The position numbers were made by a program, and so were the translations under genes. 64,000 nucleotides of DNA from an uncultured Methanolobus sp. (GTDB lineage: Archaea; Halobacteriota; Methanosarcinia; Methanosarcinales; Methanosarcinaceae). Where the stretch lies: positions 372,001 to 436,000 of the forward strand of contig NZ_OY762426.1 of assembly GCF_963665675.1 (NCBI RefSeq). Direction: 5' to 3'. This document shows positions 9,209 through 17,860 of the stretch, piece by piece. The notes under the pieces are model-generated. The model was given only the letters and a program-made list of their open reading frames with translations, was not told where the DNA came from and did no database searches. Numbering within the stretch: the stretch's first letter is position 1; every line of letters starts with the position of its first letter.

Positions 9209-12037
9209 ATGAAGAGAATATACAAATATTATCCGGAAGATTTTGGCGAACTGAATGTAAAAGTCATTCACATGGATCTTGTATTCGAGATTTTTGATGA
9301 TCATACAAAAGTAACATCGGATCTGAAATTGCAAACCCTCGAAAAGCCCATTGATGAACTTGAATTGAACTGCAAGAAACTGGAAATATTATCAGTAAAT
9401 TGCAAAGAATATGATATTGACCATGAATACAAAATAAAAGATGACATTCTTCTTATCAAATTCAAGCAAACAGTACCTGAGAATACTGAAATTGTCATCA
9501 GTACTGAAACTATTTGCAGACCCACAGACAATATACTGGAAGGTCTCTATTACGATGAAACACCTGCAGGTGCTCCACCACAGCAGATAACCCAGTGCCA
9601 GCAGTGGGGATTCCAGAGAATTGTGCCCTGTATCGATGACATGACCGCAAAGTGCACATATACTACCACCATCATCGCTGATGAGAGATACACAAATCTC
9701 ATCACAAACGGAGATATTATTGAAGAAAGACACTCTGTCGGAAACGGCAGGGACAAGATTGTCTATGACAATTCTGTCACCCCGATGGCAACCTATCTTT
9801 TCTTCCTTGGCGCAGGCACATATGATGCGTTCAAAAAGGAATTTGAATATCCGGACGGCCATACATTTGATCTTGAACTGCTGGTTCCCCCAGGTTCTGA
9901 CCCTGTAATTGCCGGAAAATCCCTTGATGTCCTCTATGATTCAATTATGTGGATACACCTGTTTACCGGCCCTGAACAACATAACCAGATTGAAAAGCGC
10001 AACCAGATCATGAATATGATCAAGCAAAGGGATCTTCTCAAAAGTGAAAAAGAAAATGCTGGTGAGAAACTGGAAAAGATAAGGGAAGAACTGAAAAATG
10101 CGATTGCTGCAATTAAGCCAGGATACAAGTACACCGGAACAGTCTACAGGGAGATCGGAATGCAGAATTCCAATTTCGGCGGAATGGAAAATGTTGGAAA
10201 TACCACAATCAGCACCAATCGTATAATGCCATTCCCTGAGATGACAGACACTGCTTTTGAGTATCTTATGAGAGTGAAAGTGCATGAGTTCTACCACAAC
10301 CTGAACGGCTCTGAGGTTACAGGATGGAGTCCTTTTGAGATCTGGCTTAACGAAGCTGTTACTGTTCATATTGAAAGGATGTATCACGCATATCACTTTG
10401 GAGAAGAATACAGCCGTCTTGGTGAAGTACTAACTCTTCTTGCACCGGGATCAGGGACTTTTGCCCTTGACAGGGGAGCAGCTTCGATGCCAATCATCCC
10501 GGACGGGTTCAATGATCCTGATGACCTCATTAGTGCAGTAACCTATGTCAAAGCTCCTGAGTTCGTGAATATGTTAGAAACAATGATGGGAAATGAGACT
10601 TTTGTAAAAGCTCTGGATGCCTATCATTCCAAATATAAGCATTCTAATGCCACAAGCTGGGAATGGATTGATGTTATGGAAGAAGCTTCAGGCCTTGAAT
10701 TAAAAGACATGGCAAATATATGGCTGAAGCAAACACAGTTCCCGGTTCTTAATGTAGAATCTTCTTACAATGAAAACGAAAGAAAATGCACTCTATCTTT
10801 CAGGCAGGAAATTCCTGAAGGCAGATCCTTCTGGGAATTACCAATATGCGTAGCTCTTGTAGATGAAAACGGAAATGATCTCGCTGAAGTTATGGAACGT
10901 ATGACTGACAGGGAACAGGTAATAGTAATTGATAATGTAGATAAACCTGCATTCCTTTCCCTGAACCGCAACTATTCATTCTTCGGAAAAGTTGTCCATG
11001 AAGCAACTATTGGTGAACTTATCCTGCAGGCTAAAACTGATTCAGACCTTATTAACAGGTTCCTTGCATTTTACAGGATACTGGATTCTGAGAAGATGAA
11101 ACTGATCGAGGATAACGAAACAGTACCATCAGATGAATTCATTGAACTTTTCCATGAACTTATTATGGATTTAGATCTGATGGATAGGGCTGGTGCTCAG
11201 TTCCTGACTATTTTTGAGTCTGTGGAAGATGAGAAATTTGAACACAGCTATCAGTTGTTGTATGAAGTAAAACAGAGACTTCTCAAAGCAATAGCAAACA
11301 GACATGAGGACAGTCTTATATCACTGTATGAGACTTGCAATGCAAAGATTGTTGATAATTCAGATTACCTTGAATACCAGGTTCATGCAATCAAATGTCG
11401 ACAGTTAAAGAACAAATGCCTATCTATTCTTTCAACCCTTGATAACCCGCTTGTCCATGGTATAATCAAAAAACAATTTGAAACTGCAGAAAATGCCACG
11501 GATAAGTTAGCAGCTTTCAGTCTTTATCTTGACAGTTCTGCATCTGATAAGATAGAGCTCATGCAGAATTACCAGAAGGAAGCGGAAAAGAATCCGGTTA
11601 GCTGGGAGGCCTTCCTGAGAGTTATTGGAAGCAGCAGCGGGGATGATGTAACCGATCTTGTAAGACAGGTTGAAAAGTCACAAGCTTTCAGGATTGAACA
11701 GGCAAATGACCAGAGAGCACTTTTGGGAAGTTTTGCATACAACAGGAAGATGTCCCTGCAAACCGAAAAGGGAAGAGAGCTTCTAAACGAAACTATTCCA
11801 AAACTGGCCACGGTGAATGAATACAATACCGTAGGCATTCTCAATGTGCTTGCCAATATTGACAGGATGGAAGAAGGATATCATGTTCCACTTGTAGAAA
11901 TGATGCTCGGATTCCTGAATAAGCTTGATGCCGAGAATAATCCGAGTGTGTACAACAGAATAAGGAAAATATTGCTTAATACGCCAAGTGCGGTAAAAAA
12001 ATATGAGGAGCTCAATGGGAAAGTTGACCTGAGTTGA
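9209..12037 (+). CDS. M1-family zinc aminopeptidase
   Basis: 942 residues. Zinc motif HEFYH (residues 359-363) with the third ligand E382 in WLNEA gives the HEXXH-X18-E signature of gluzincin M1 peptidases; GGMEN at about 321-325 is the aminopeptidase exopeptidase motif (GXMEN). The N-terminal beta domain, catalytic domain and a long helical C-terminal domain are in the usual order and length for aminopeptidase N types. A predicted coiled-coil insertion rich in Lys/Glu (about residues 265-305) before the GGMEN motif is unusual. ATG at 9209 is preferred over TTG at 9206 because AGAGGG lies 7 bases upstream. No signal peptide is visible, so it probably acts in cytoplasmic peptide turnover. Divergent from the chemoreceptor gene; appears monocistronic. 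Confidence 0.9.
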   Translation: MKRIYKYYPEDFGELNVKVIHMDLVFEIFDDHTKVTSDLKLQTLEKPIDELELNCKKLEILSVNCKEYDIDHEYKIKDDILLIKFKQTVPENTEIVISTETICRPTDNILEGLYYDETPAGAPPQQITQCQQWGFQRIVPCIDDMTAKCTYTTTIIADERYTNLITNGDIIEERHSVGNGRDKIVYDNSVTPMATYLFFLGAGTYDAFKKEFEYPDGHTFDLELLVPPGSDPVIAGKSLDVLYDSIMWIHLFTGPEQHNQIEKRNQIMNMIKQRDLLKSEKENAGEKLEKIREELKNAIAAIKPGYKYTGTVYREIGMQNSNFGGMENVGNTTISTNRIMPFPEMTDTAFEYLMRVKVHEFYHNLNGSEVTGWSPFEIWLNEAVTVHIERMYHAYHFGEEYSRLGEVLTLLAPGSGTFALDRGAASMPIIPDGFNDPDDLISAVTYVKAPEFVNMLETMMGNETFVKALDAYHSKYKHSNATSWEWIDVMEEASGLELKDMANIWLKQTQFPVLNVESSYNENERKCTLSFRQEIPEGRSFWELPICVALVDENGNDLAEVMERMTDREQVIVIDNVDKPAFLSLNRNYSFFGKVVHEATIGELILQAKTDSDLINRFLAFYRILDSEKMKLIEDNETVPSDEFIELFHELIMDLDLMDRAGAQFLTIFESVEDEKFEHSYQLLYEVKQRLLKAIANRHEDSLISLYETCNAKIVDNSDYLEYQVHAIKCRQLKNKCLSILSTLDNPLVHGIIKKQFETAENATDKLAAFSLYLDSSASDKIELMQNYQKEAEKNPVSWEAFLRVIGSSSGDDVTDLVRQVEKSQAFRIEQANDQRALLGSFAYNRKMSLQTEKGRELLNETIPKLATVNEYNTVGILNVLANIDRMEEGYHVPLVEMMLGFLNKLDAENNPSVYNRIRKILLNTPSAVKKYEELNGKVDLS

Positions 12038-12058
12038 AACCTGAAACCTGAAACCTGA
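12036..12058 (+). repeat. Short tandem repeat GAAACCT x3
   Basis: Three perfect copies of the heptamer immediately after the aminopeptidase stop codon. Small slippage-type repeat with no assigned function. Confidence 0.6.
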
Positions 12059-12061
12059 TTT

Positions 12062-12090
12062 CTTCATTATGAAACAACATCATAATGAAG
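12062..12090. terminator. Bidirectional hairpin between convergent genes
   Basis: CTTCATTATG, 9-base loop, CATAATGAAG: a perfect 10-bp stem that overlaps the last codons of the minus-strand methyltransferase and follows the plus-strand aminopeptidase. Likely shared terminator. Confidence 0.5.
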
Positions 12091-12900
12091 AATACAGGAT
12101 GCTTTTCTGAATGTGGGGATCAGGCCCATTATATACCCTTTCAGACCCCACCTTTTTTTCTCCACATCCATATAATAAAGAGTATCATGGTGTCTGATAT
12201 TTTGGTCCCAGCATTCAATTTCCGAAGCATCATTCAGGCCCCATATGAAATCCGCATTCATATGCTTTATAGTATCATGCAATTTTGAATGCTTACATGT
12301 CCATTCACTTACTGCATCAAAATGAATCTCAGATCCCGGGAAATGTCTGGCAAGATTACAGATCACGGATTTTACCTGGTTTTTCCGGAAATACATCAAT
12401 ACTCCTTCAATCACAAAAATAAAATTACCCTGCGGATGACTGGCTGCCAGCATTTCCATCCAGTCCGTTTCAAGCATTGAAGCACTTATGTACTTCTGGT
12501 TTGACTTTGGCGGCAGAAGCGTTTGCCTGAGTTTGATCACTTCAGGTAGATCAAGTTCGTAGAATACAGCTTTTTTGCTATTGGAAAGTCGCTGGTATCG
12601 CGTATCAAGTCCGCAGCCGATCAGGACAACCACAGGTTGCCGGTGCTTTTCAATAAAGTCAGACACTTTAGTATCAAAGTGACGAACTCTTATTGAAGTC
12701 CCGATACCACTCATTTTGCCTTTACTGAACTTTGAAAAATCATAATCGATTTTACTGACAAGTTTTTCTGCGGTTGTATCCCTGATAATTCCGTCAGGAT
12801 TTTTTGTCTCCTGACTTCGCATGTATAAAGTGATAAACAAAGTCTCAGCTATTTCATTTGATATCTGAGGCCGGATCTTTGGAATTAAAGATTCTTGCAT
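12067..12900 (-). CDS. LCM/PPM1-type class I SAM methyltransferase
   Basis: 277 residues. Motif I region VVVLIGCGLDTRYQRL, motif II FYELDLPEVIKLR and the downstream FVIEGVLMYF are the hallmarks of the leucine carboxyl methyltransferase-like family (COG3315), whose members O-methylate carboxylates or other small substrates using SAM. A paralogue lies at 20411-21217, and both share IDYDFSKF near the N-terminus and the WGL/WGI segment near residue 215. The gene borders the metal-chelatase block but is on its own transcript, with a hairpin at its 3' end. Substrate unknown. Confidence 0.85.
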   Translation of the reverse strand: MQESLIPKIRPQISNEIAETLFITLYMRSQETKNPDGIIRDTTAEKLVSKIDYDFSKFSKGKMSGIGTSIRVRHFDTKVSDFIEKHRQPVVVLIGCGLDTRYQRLSNSKKAVFYELDLPEVIKLRQTLLPPKSNQKYISASMLETDWMEMLAASHPQGNFIFVIEGVLMYFRKNQVKSVICNLARHFPGSEIHFDAVSEWTCKHSKLHDTIKHMNADFIWGLNDASEIECWDQNIRHHDTLYYMDVEKKRWGLKGYIMGLIPTFRKASCILHYDVVS

Positions 12901-12935
12901 AATGTCACTCCCTGAAATAGTTTAATTGAACTTCA

Positions 12936-13649
12936 TCATTTACGTCCCTTTATTTTCATAACCCCCAGCAGGACTGCAAGAGTTACCAGAAATGCAACTG
13001 TCATTCCTGATATCGAAAACAGAGCAGAAGTATCTTTCAAAGCTGCAGGTGTTTCCCCTTCGGAAGAAACAGGGACATCATCTACAGTGCTTTCAAGCTC
13101 TCCGTTTTCATCCTCATTAACAATATTGACATCTTCATCTTCTGCAGAAGAAGTTGATGAGGAAGAAGTTAAGGTTCCACTGCCACCTGAACTGCCGGAA
13201 GATGAACTGCTTTTAGAACTATCATCTGTACCTGAATCTGAAGAGGCAGGCACTGACAGGTCAAGACTTACAGTATCACCGGGATTTGAGCTGCTAAAAT
13301 CTGCCCCGGAAATTTCAGATTCAACACCATTAACGTAGAACTTTATATGTTCATAATCCTCAGATTCACATGTTACAACCAGTTTTGTACTCGGCTGATC
13401 CCCATATACTCCTTCCGAACCAACAGTAGTGCTTCCTATAACTTCCCCGTCAAGTTCTGCTGTAATCTCTGTCCCTGCCGTTACTGCTTCATCTCCCATG
13501 CTGACACTGCCTTCCAGTATCAACGGAAGAGAAGGAACCGCACCGGTATCTGCAGATGCAGGCATGGCGGAGACCCCTGCAACCAGCACAACAAGCAGAA
13601 CCAGAAATCTTGACTTATAAAAACTATGTATTCCAAATTCAAAAAACAT
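12936..13649 (-). CDS. Secreted Ser-rich surface protein with C-terminal membrane anchor
   Basis: 237 residues. Signal peptide (FLVLLVVLVAGVSAMPASA), one small beta-sandwich/Ig-like domain (about residues 38-135), a low-complexity Ser/Gly/Asp stretch (about 135-210) and a C-terminal transmembrane helix followed by KIKGRK. GAGGTG lies five bases before the ATG. It sits directly downstream of the secreted CbiX-like gene (87-base gap containing a strong palindrome), so it may be partly cotranscribed with it. No family recognised with certainty; the Ig-like part resembles sugar-binding or metal-binding surface stalks only in general form. Confidence 0.7.
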   Translation of the reverse strand: MFFEFGIHSFYKSRFLVLLVVLVAGVSAMPASADTGAVPSLPLILEGSVSMGDEAVTAGTEITAELDGEVIGSTTVGSEGVYGDQPSTKLVVTCESEDYEHIKFYVNGVESEISGADFSSSNPGDTVSLDLSVPASSDSGTDDSSKSSSSSGSSGGSGTLTSSSSTSSAEDEDVNIVNEDENGELESTVDDVPVSSEGETPAALKDTSALFSISGMTVAFLVTLAVLLGVMKIKGRK

Positions 13650-13678
13650 TTTTACACCTCAAACTGAAATAATGAAAA

Positions 13679-13700
13679 GAAGATGGGATATCCCATCTTC
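13679..13700. terminator. Perfect 22-bp palindrome, likely terminator of the CbiX-like gene
   Basis: GAAGATGGGAT followed directly by its reverse complement. On the minus strand it is followed by a T-rich run (TTTTCATTATTT), which fits a terminator between the CbiX-like gene and the downstream surface-protein gene. Confidence 0.5.
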
Positions 13701-13735
13701 AAGTCTTTCCAGTCCAAATCTCTGTCATCCGTCCC

Positions 13736-15676
13736 TCAGAATCCGTACAGTGTGGTCTCCTGTGTCACAAGAACCCAGTACCCGTTGTAGGGATCCATCT
13801 CGAAAAAGTCCGTACCTACATGACTACCTGAAACGACGCCTGTTTCGCCATTATGGCCCACAAATCCGTAAGTCATATCTTCCGGATCATAAGGTCCTTT
13901 GATCAGTGAATATGAATCATCCATTGACTGGAGAGTCATTTCCGCAGACAGGGAATCATCCGCATCACTGTACCCTATGGCATTCCAGCCTTCCTGCAAG
14001 GTTATAGTTGCAGGAACAGCAGGTACTTCAGGTTCGAGCATGTCTTCTGTGATGTACTGGACAGATTCTTCAGAATTCTTAATCCAGTATGCTTTGAGAG
14101 GTTCAAGGTCTGTGAAATCCACACCGCCCTGTTCCCACATGCCTGATGATGTGTTGTAATACACTATCGCATCGTAGTTTACCCCGGAAAGGACAGCATC
14201 AACGTTACTATTGCTCAGTGCAGCAGGCACTGAAATGAAGTTCCAGCCCGCATCAATGGCAAGACCACCCGGAAGCACAACATCCGCTTCAAATAACTCA
14301 TCTGAAGGGCTGTATGTCATACGTTCCTGCATGATGGATTTAAGCAACCTGAACGCCTGTTTTTCCTCTGGACTGGCAGTGCCAAGTTTGGATTTTGTCC
14401 TGAGTTCGTACATATTCTCCGGGAACACATCATCCTGTACTGTCACAGTAACTGTGTTTTCCGTAGATTTCTGCTCAAAGATGTAAAAGTAGTTCTCCGG
14501 CTTGATGTAGGTTGTATTTGTACCGTCCGGTGCATCTATTGTGTAATCCTCAGAGAGACCACCAAGAATGTACAGGAACACTTCCTCGTGACCGTCTGAA
14601 GGATGTCCGCTTGTTATGCTGATGTCCCCTCTTACAGGAAGGTCATTCCAGACTTGCCCGTATGAGAAAGCCACAAAGGAAGACCTGTATGCAGTTACTC
14701 CGCAGAGACAGGCTTCAATGTCTTCAAGGGACAATGAAAGCAGCTCATCGTCATCGTAGATTGAGAGTTCAGGATACGGAAGCTCCTGTGCAACCATGAC
14801 TTCTATCCAGTCTCCTACGCTTGTGTGCGGTGTCAGTGCCCTGTCACCAGCTTCAGGATACTCATAATCCAGACCATCCAGCAATGAAGGAATCTTTGTG
14901 TTTGTGTAATATCCCTCGCAGATGAACAACGGGATCACAATCGCATGCGATGTTTCAGCAACCTCACTTACGACATTGCTTAGTTCATATTCTTCGGAAG
15001 ACTCATCAACATTCATGAATCCATATTTCACATCTTCAATATCAATACCCATGCTATGTCTCAGGATGAGTTTTGTCTTGCTGGCAAGTGAACTGGCACT
15101 CTCGTTCCAGCCTTCGATATCTTCACCGGTAGTACCGTGCAGAGCAAGGACAACTGTCCCGCCTTCTGCGTTATCAGTCAGTTTGGCTGCTCTATCTGCG
15201 ATAATTTCCGCAATAAAGGAGTGGTCGTCCATTGCATCACAAAGAACTATTATCGCATTCGTGTCCACCTGCGTAAGGTCTTCCTCCGGCTCGTCATCAC
15301 TGAGTCCGAGAATATATTTTATCTCGTCAATGTGACCGCTGTTGGATGATACGAAGAGAGGGACTGCTACGATATCCGTAACTCCCTGTTCCTCAAGTTT
15401 TTCAACTGCATCAGGGATAGTTTCGTTGTCAACCATTTCAAGGAATCCTATTTCAACAGGATAATCCAGGTTTGCATCGGCAACGGCATCCCTGACCGAA
15501 TCACACCAGCTTTCGCTTGTACTGCCGTGGGCTACCACCAGAATTCCCACGGTTCCACTGCCTGATTCTTCAGAAGAGGCACTGGCACCTGCAGGTAAAC
15601 TAATAATCAATACCACCATAAAGACCAACAGAATAGTTGTAATGGCCTTTGAGATTACTTTTTGCTTTTTTCTCAT
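13736..15676 (-). CDS. Secreted tandem CbiX-like chelatase domain protein
   Basis: 646 residues. A signal peptide is followed by two CbiX-type (sirohydrochlorin cobaltochelatase) modules. The first has VVAHGSTSESW (H50) and VPLFVSSNSGH (H115), both metal-binding His of the family. The second has VVLALHGTTGEDI but its second His position reads GYYTNTKI, so it probably lost that ligand. A segment at about 310-370 (ACLCGVTAYRSSFVAFSYG, then SGHPSDGHEE) is cysteine/histidine-bearing and faintly FmdE-like. The C-terminal 190 residues hold two GWN-x-I...YW repeat modules typical of archaeal surface proteins. CbiX is normally cytoplasmic, so export is remarkable. The start at ATG 15676 is preferred to an upstream GTG because of TGTGA spacing. 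A copy of the seven-fold operator lies 39 bases upstream. Likely an extracellular metal or tetrapyrrole handler. Confidence 0.8.
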   Translation of the reverse strand: MRKKQKVISKAITTILLVFMVVLIISLPAGASASSEESGSGTVGILVVAHGSTSESWCDSVRDAVADANLDYPVEIGFLEMVDNETIPDAVEKLEEQGVTDIVAVPLFVSSNSGHIDEIKYILGLSDDEPEEDLTQVDTNAIIVLCDAMDDHSFIAEIIADRAAKLTDNAEGGTVVLALHGTTGEDIEGWNESASSLASKTKLILRHSMGIDIEDVKYGFMNVDESSEEYELSNVVSEVAETSHAIVIPLFICEGYYTNTKIPSLLDGLDYEYPEAGDRALTPHTSVGDWIEVMVAQELPYPELSIYDDDELLSLSLEDIEACLCGVTAYRSSFVAFSYGQVWNDLPVRGDISITSGHPSDGHEEVFLYILGGLSEDYTIDAPDGTNTTYIKPENYFYIFEQKSTENTVTVTVQDDVFPENMYELRTKSKLGTASPEEKQAFRLLKSIMQERMTYSPSDELFEADVVLPGGLAIDAGWNFISVPAALSNSNVDAVLSGVNYDAIVYYNTSSGMWEQGGVDFTDLEPLKAYWIKNSEESVQYITEDMLEPEVPAVPATITLQEGWNAIGYSDADDSLSAEMTLQSMDDSYSLIKGPYDPEDMTYGFVGHNGETGVVSGSHVGTDFFEMDPYNGYWVLVTQETTLYGF

Positions 15677-15714
15677 AATCGTCACATCCTCTTAGGACGT
15701 CTCATAATAAGCCA

Positions 15715-15750
15715 TTAGGAACATGTATAGGAAACCCTAAGAAAGTTAGA
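15715..15750 (-). promoter_or_regulatory. Tripartite CCTAA/TTAGG operator upstream of CbiX-like gene
   Basis: Read on the minus strand: TCTAA-CTTTC-TTAGG, 16-base spacer, CCTAAT. Same geometry as six other sites in the window; one mismatch in the first half-site. Likely binding site of a DtxR-type or similar regulator. Confidence 0.7.
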
Positions 15751-16068
15751 AAAAATACTACAACCTAACATGTGGCCCAAAAACAGCTGCGTTGAATGTA
15801 AGATGTACTTGGTGGCAGTTCAGAAATCAAATGACAGTCTCTAAAGTAAACTAAATAATATAGTATATACGAAAAATGTAAATACTACAGAAACATTATA
15901 GAATTTGCTACCGTACAGCAATATACCTTACAGCACATTCAGCTTCCTAGCGTAGTACATAGGTCACTCTTAAAGGTGCAATATCATTTTCCAGAACGCT
16001 GTATGGTAGCATCCGCACAACTTTATTTTAGCAAAGGTGTAGCTGTACAGGGAAAATTCTTTTTTGGA
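15751..16068. other. Intergenic region between permease and CbiX-like gene
   Basis: About 320 bases holding upstream sequence of the CbiX-like gene (operator at its edge) and the 3' flank of the ABC permease. AT-rich near 15860-15890. No coding frame supported. Confidence 0.4.
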
Positions 16069-16902
16069 TCATGTTTTGTTCAGACGTTTATAAGTTGTTA
16101 CTATGAGGAAGATGAGTATTCCTGTGAAAACAATGACACCTGCCGCTGCTACATCCATTACACCGGAAATTACTATTCCTGTTATCATGCTAAGAAGACC
16201 GAAGGCCATGCTGTAGATTGCGGTATTGCGGAATGATTGCTCCAGTTGCAGTGCTGTGAGGGCAGGAATGACAATAAGTGCAACTACAAGGATAATTCCC
16301 ACCACTTTTATTGAGAGCACTATTGTTATGCCCATGAGAATATTGAAAACAACAGATATCTTTGAAACCGGGATACCATTCATCCGGGAAGCCCGCTCAT
16401 CGAATGTGATTGCCATAAGTTCCTTGTACAGTAACATCGTAACCGCAAAAACTGCAAGTCCCAATACGCATATAAGCATCATGTCATCCATTGTGATGGT
16501 CAGTATGGAACCGAAAAGATAGTCCATAAGAGCAACATTAAACCCACCCGCAATGCTGATAACTATGAGTCCGAGAGAGAATCCTCCTGCAAGCATGACA
16601 GCCATAGCTGAATCTGATTCTGCAATACCTCTGCTTCTCATGTAAGATATCCCGAGAAGTGAAAGAATCGAGATTATCATCGCAGTGAATATGGGGTCTG
16701 TCCCAAGCAGAAGTCCAAGAGCGATCCCTCCAAAAGCAGTGTGGGCTACGCTGTCACCTATCATTGATTCTTTCCTCAGGACAATGAAAAGGCCCATTGT
16801 AGAACATATAAGGGATATCAGGCATCCGCCTACCAGTGCCATCTGGAAAAAAGGCATTCTCAGCAATTGGGGAAGGTCACCAAGAAGAAGATCAAGCACC
16901 AT
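16069..16902 (-). CDS. Metal ABC transporter permease (ZnuB/AztB-like, ABC-3 family)
   Basis: 277 residues from the ATG at 16902, chosen because GGTGA lies five bases upstream and the frame overlaps the end of the ATPase gene by 11 bases, indicating translational coupling. About eight hydrophobic segments. Family signatures include LRKESMIGDSVAHTAFGGIA (loop contacting the ATPase), FDERASRMNG and the C-terminal VGIILVVALIVIPALTA. It forms the membrane channel of an importer for zinc, manganese or a related divalent metal with the next two genes upstream. Metal identity cannot be read from the sequence. Confidence 0.9.
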   Translation of the reverse strand: MVLDLLLGDLPQLLRMPFFQMALVGGCLISLICSTMGLFIVLRKESMIGDSVAHTAFGGIALGLLLGTDPIFTAMIISILSLLGISYMRSRGIAESDSAMAVMLAGGFSLGLIVISIAGGFNVALMDYLFGSILTITMDDMMLICVLGLAVFAVTMLLYKELMAITFDERASRMNGIPVSKISVVFNILMGITIVLSIKVVGIILVVALIVIPALTALQLEQSFRNTAIYSMAFGLLSMITGIVISGVMDVAAAGVIVFTGILIFLIVTTYKRLNKT

Positions 16903-17686
16903 TGAAATCACCCTGGCATTTATGATCGTGGAATACAAAGTGGAAATGCTCCCCATAAGCCTGTTGCAGGAAATCGTTCGGATCAAGGTCAGGTCTTATC
17001 TCAGAATCGTGAACCTTATTATTTACACAGATCACCCTTGACATACGACAGAATACAGCTGTCAGGTCATGGGACACAACCAGAATAGTTAATTTCCTGT
17101 GAAGATTCAGATTGCTCAGGGTCTTATAGAACCTCTCCTGTGTCTCAAAATCCATACCGGTAATTGGCTCGTCCAGGAAAAGGACTTCAGGGTCCCTTAC
17201 AAGAGCCTTTGCAACAAATGCCCTTTGTTTCTGTCCTCCTGAAAGCTGTCCTATTCTTCGGTTTGCAAGATCGGATATACCCATAAGGTCCATTGCTTCA
17301 TTGACTTTGTCCCAGTCCTGTGAATTAAGCCTCCTGAACAGGTTCGATTTTCTGACCCGTCCTAAAGAGACAAGTTCTTTGACACTCAAAGGAAAATGAT
17401 AATCAAATTCGATGGCATTCTGCGGGATGTAAGCCACTTTATCCCACTGGGTGAAACTGGCAGTATCCTGGCCGAACAGTTCAATACTCCCTTTTTCATG
17501 TTCGATCTCACCAAGTATGCTTAAGATCAGGGTGGTTTTTCCCCCGCCGTTGGGACCGATAATTCCAACATAGTCCCCTTTATGGATAGAAAAGCCTGCC
17601 TCCCGGATAATGTTACTGTTGCCCCTGTAAACATCCAGGTTGCTGACCTTGAGTACGATATCCTCCTTCTGTTTATCAATGATCAT
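16892..17686 (-). CDS. Metal ABC transporter ATPase (ZnuC/AztA-like)
   Basis: 264 residues from the ATG at 17686, with GAGG about 10 bases upstream; an upstream in-frame start at 17758 gives an unlikely extension. Walker A GPNGGGKTT, Q-loop IPQ, signature LSGGQKQR, Walker B VLFLDEP and H-loop SHD are all intact. The C-terminus carries a His-rich tail (GEHFHFVFHDHKC), which is common in zinc-type ATPases and may bind metal. Second gene of the metal import operon; 174 bases separate it from the binding-protein gene, with a hairpin in the gap. Confidence 0.9.
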   Translation of the reverse strand: MIIDKQKEDIVLKVSNLDVYRGNSNIIREAGFSIHKGDYVGIIGPNGGGKTTLILSILGEIEHEKGSIELFGQDTASFTQWDKVAYIPQNAIEFDYHFPLSVKELVSLGRVRKSNLFRRLNSQDWDKVNEAMDLMGISDLANRRIGQLSGGQKQRAFVAKALVRDPEVLFLDEPITGMDFETQERFYKTLSNLNLHRKLTILVVSHDLTAVFCRMSRVICVNNKVHDSEIRPDLDPNDFLQQAYGEHFHFVFHDHKCQGDFNGA

Positions 17687-17759
17687 ATGCTGAAGTCCTC
17701 GCAAAGTTATTAGAATTATATGAAAATCACTATCATAAGCTGCAACCACAAAGGACACG

Positions 17760-17783
17760 GAGAATGAGAACTATTTCATTCTC
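17760..17783 (-). other. Intercistronic hairpin
   Basis: GAGAATGA, 8-base loop, TCATTCTC between the binding-protein gene and the ATPase gene. It lacks a following T-run on the minus strand, so it looks more like an mRNA processing or stability element that could set differential expression than a strong terminator. Confidence 0.4.
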
Positions 17784-17860
17784 TGTGTTCTTCATGAACT
17801 CTCTGGTGAAAAGCCTAAAGAGCGTGTTTTTGGCTGGTCCTTAATTATACCATATGCAGA

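Noticed and set aside
14550..14800. FmdE-like domain inside the secreted CbiX-like protein
   Set aside because: Only a faint resemblance (Cys/His-bearing segment); the zinc-finger and full FmdE pattern are not visible, so I did not call it as a domain.
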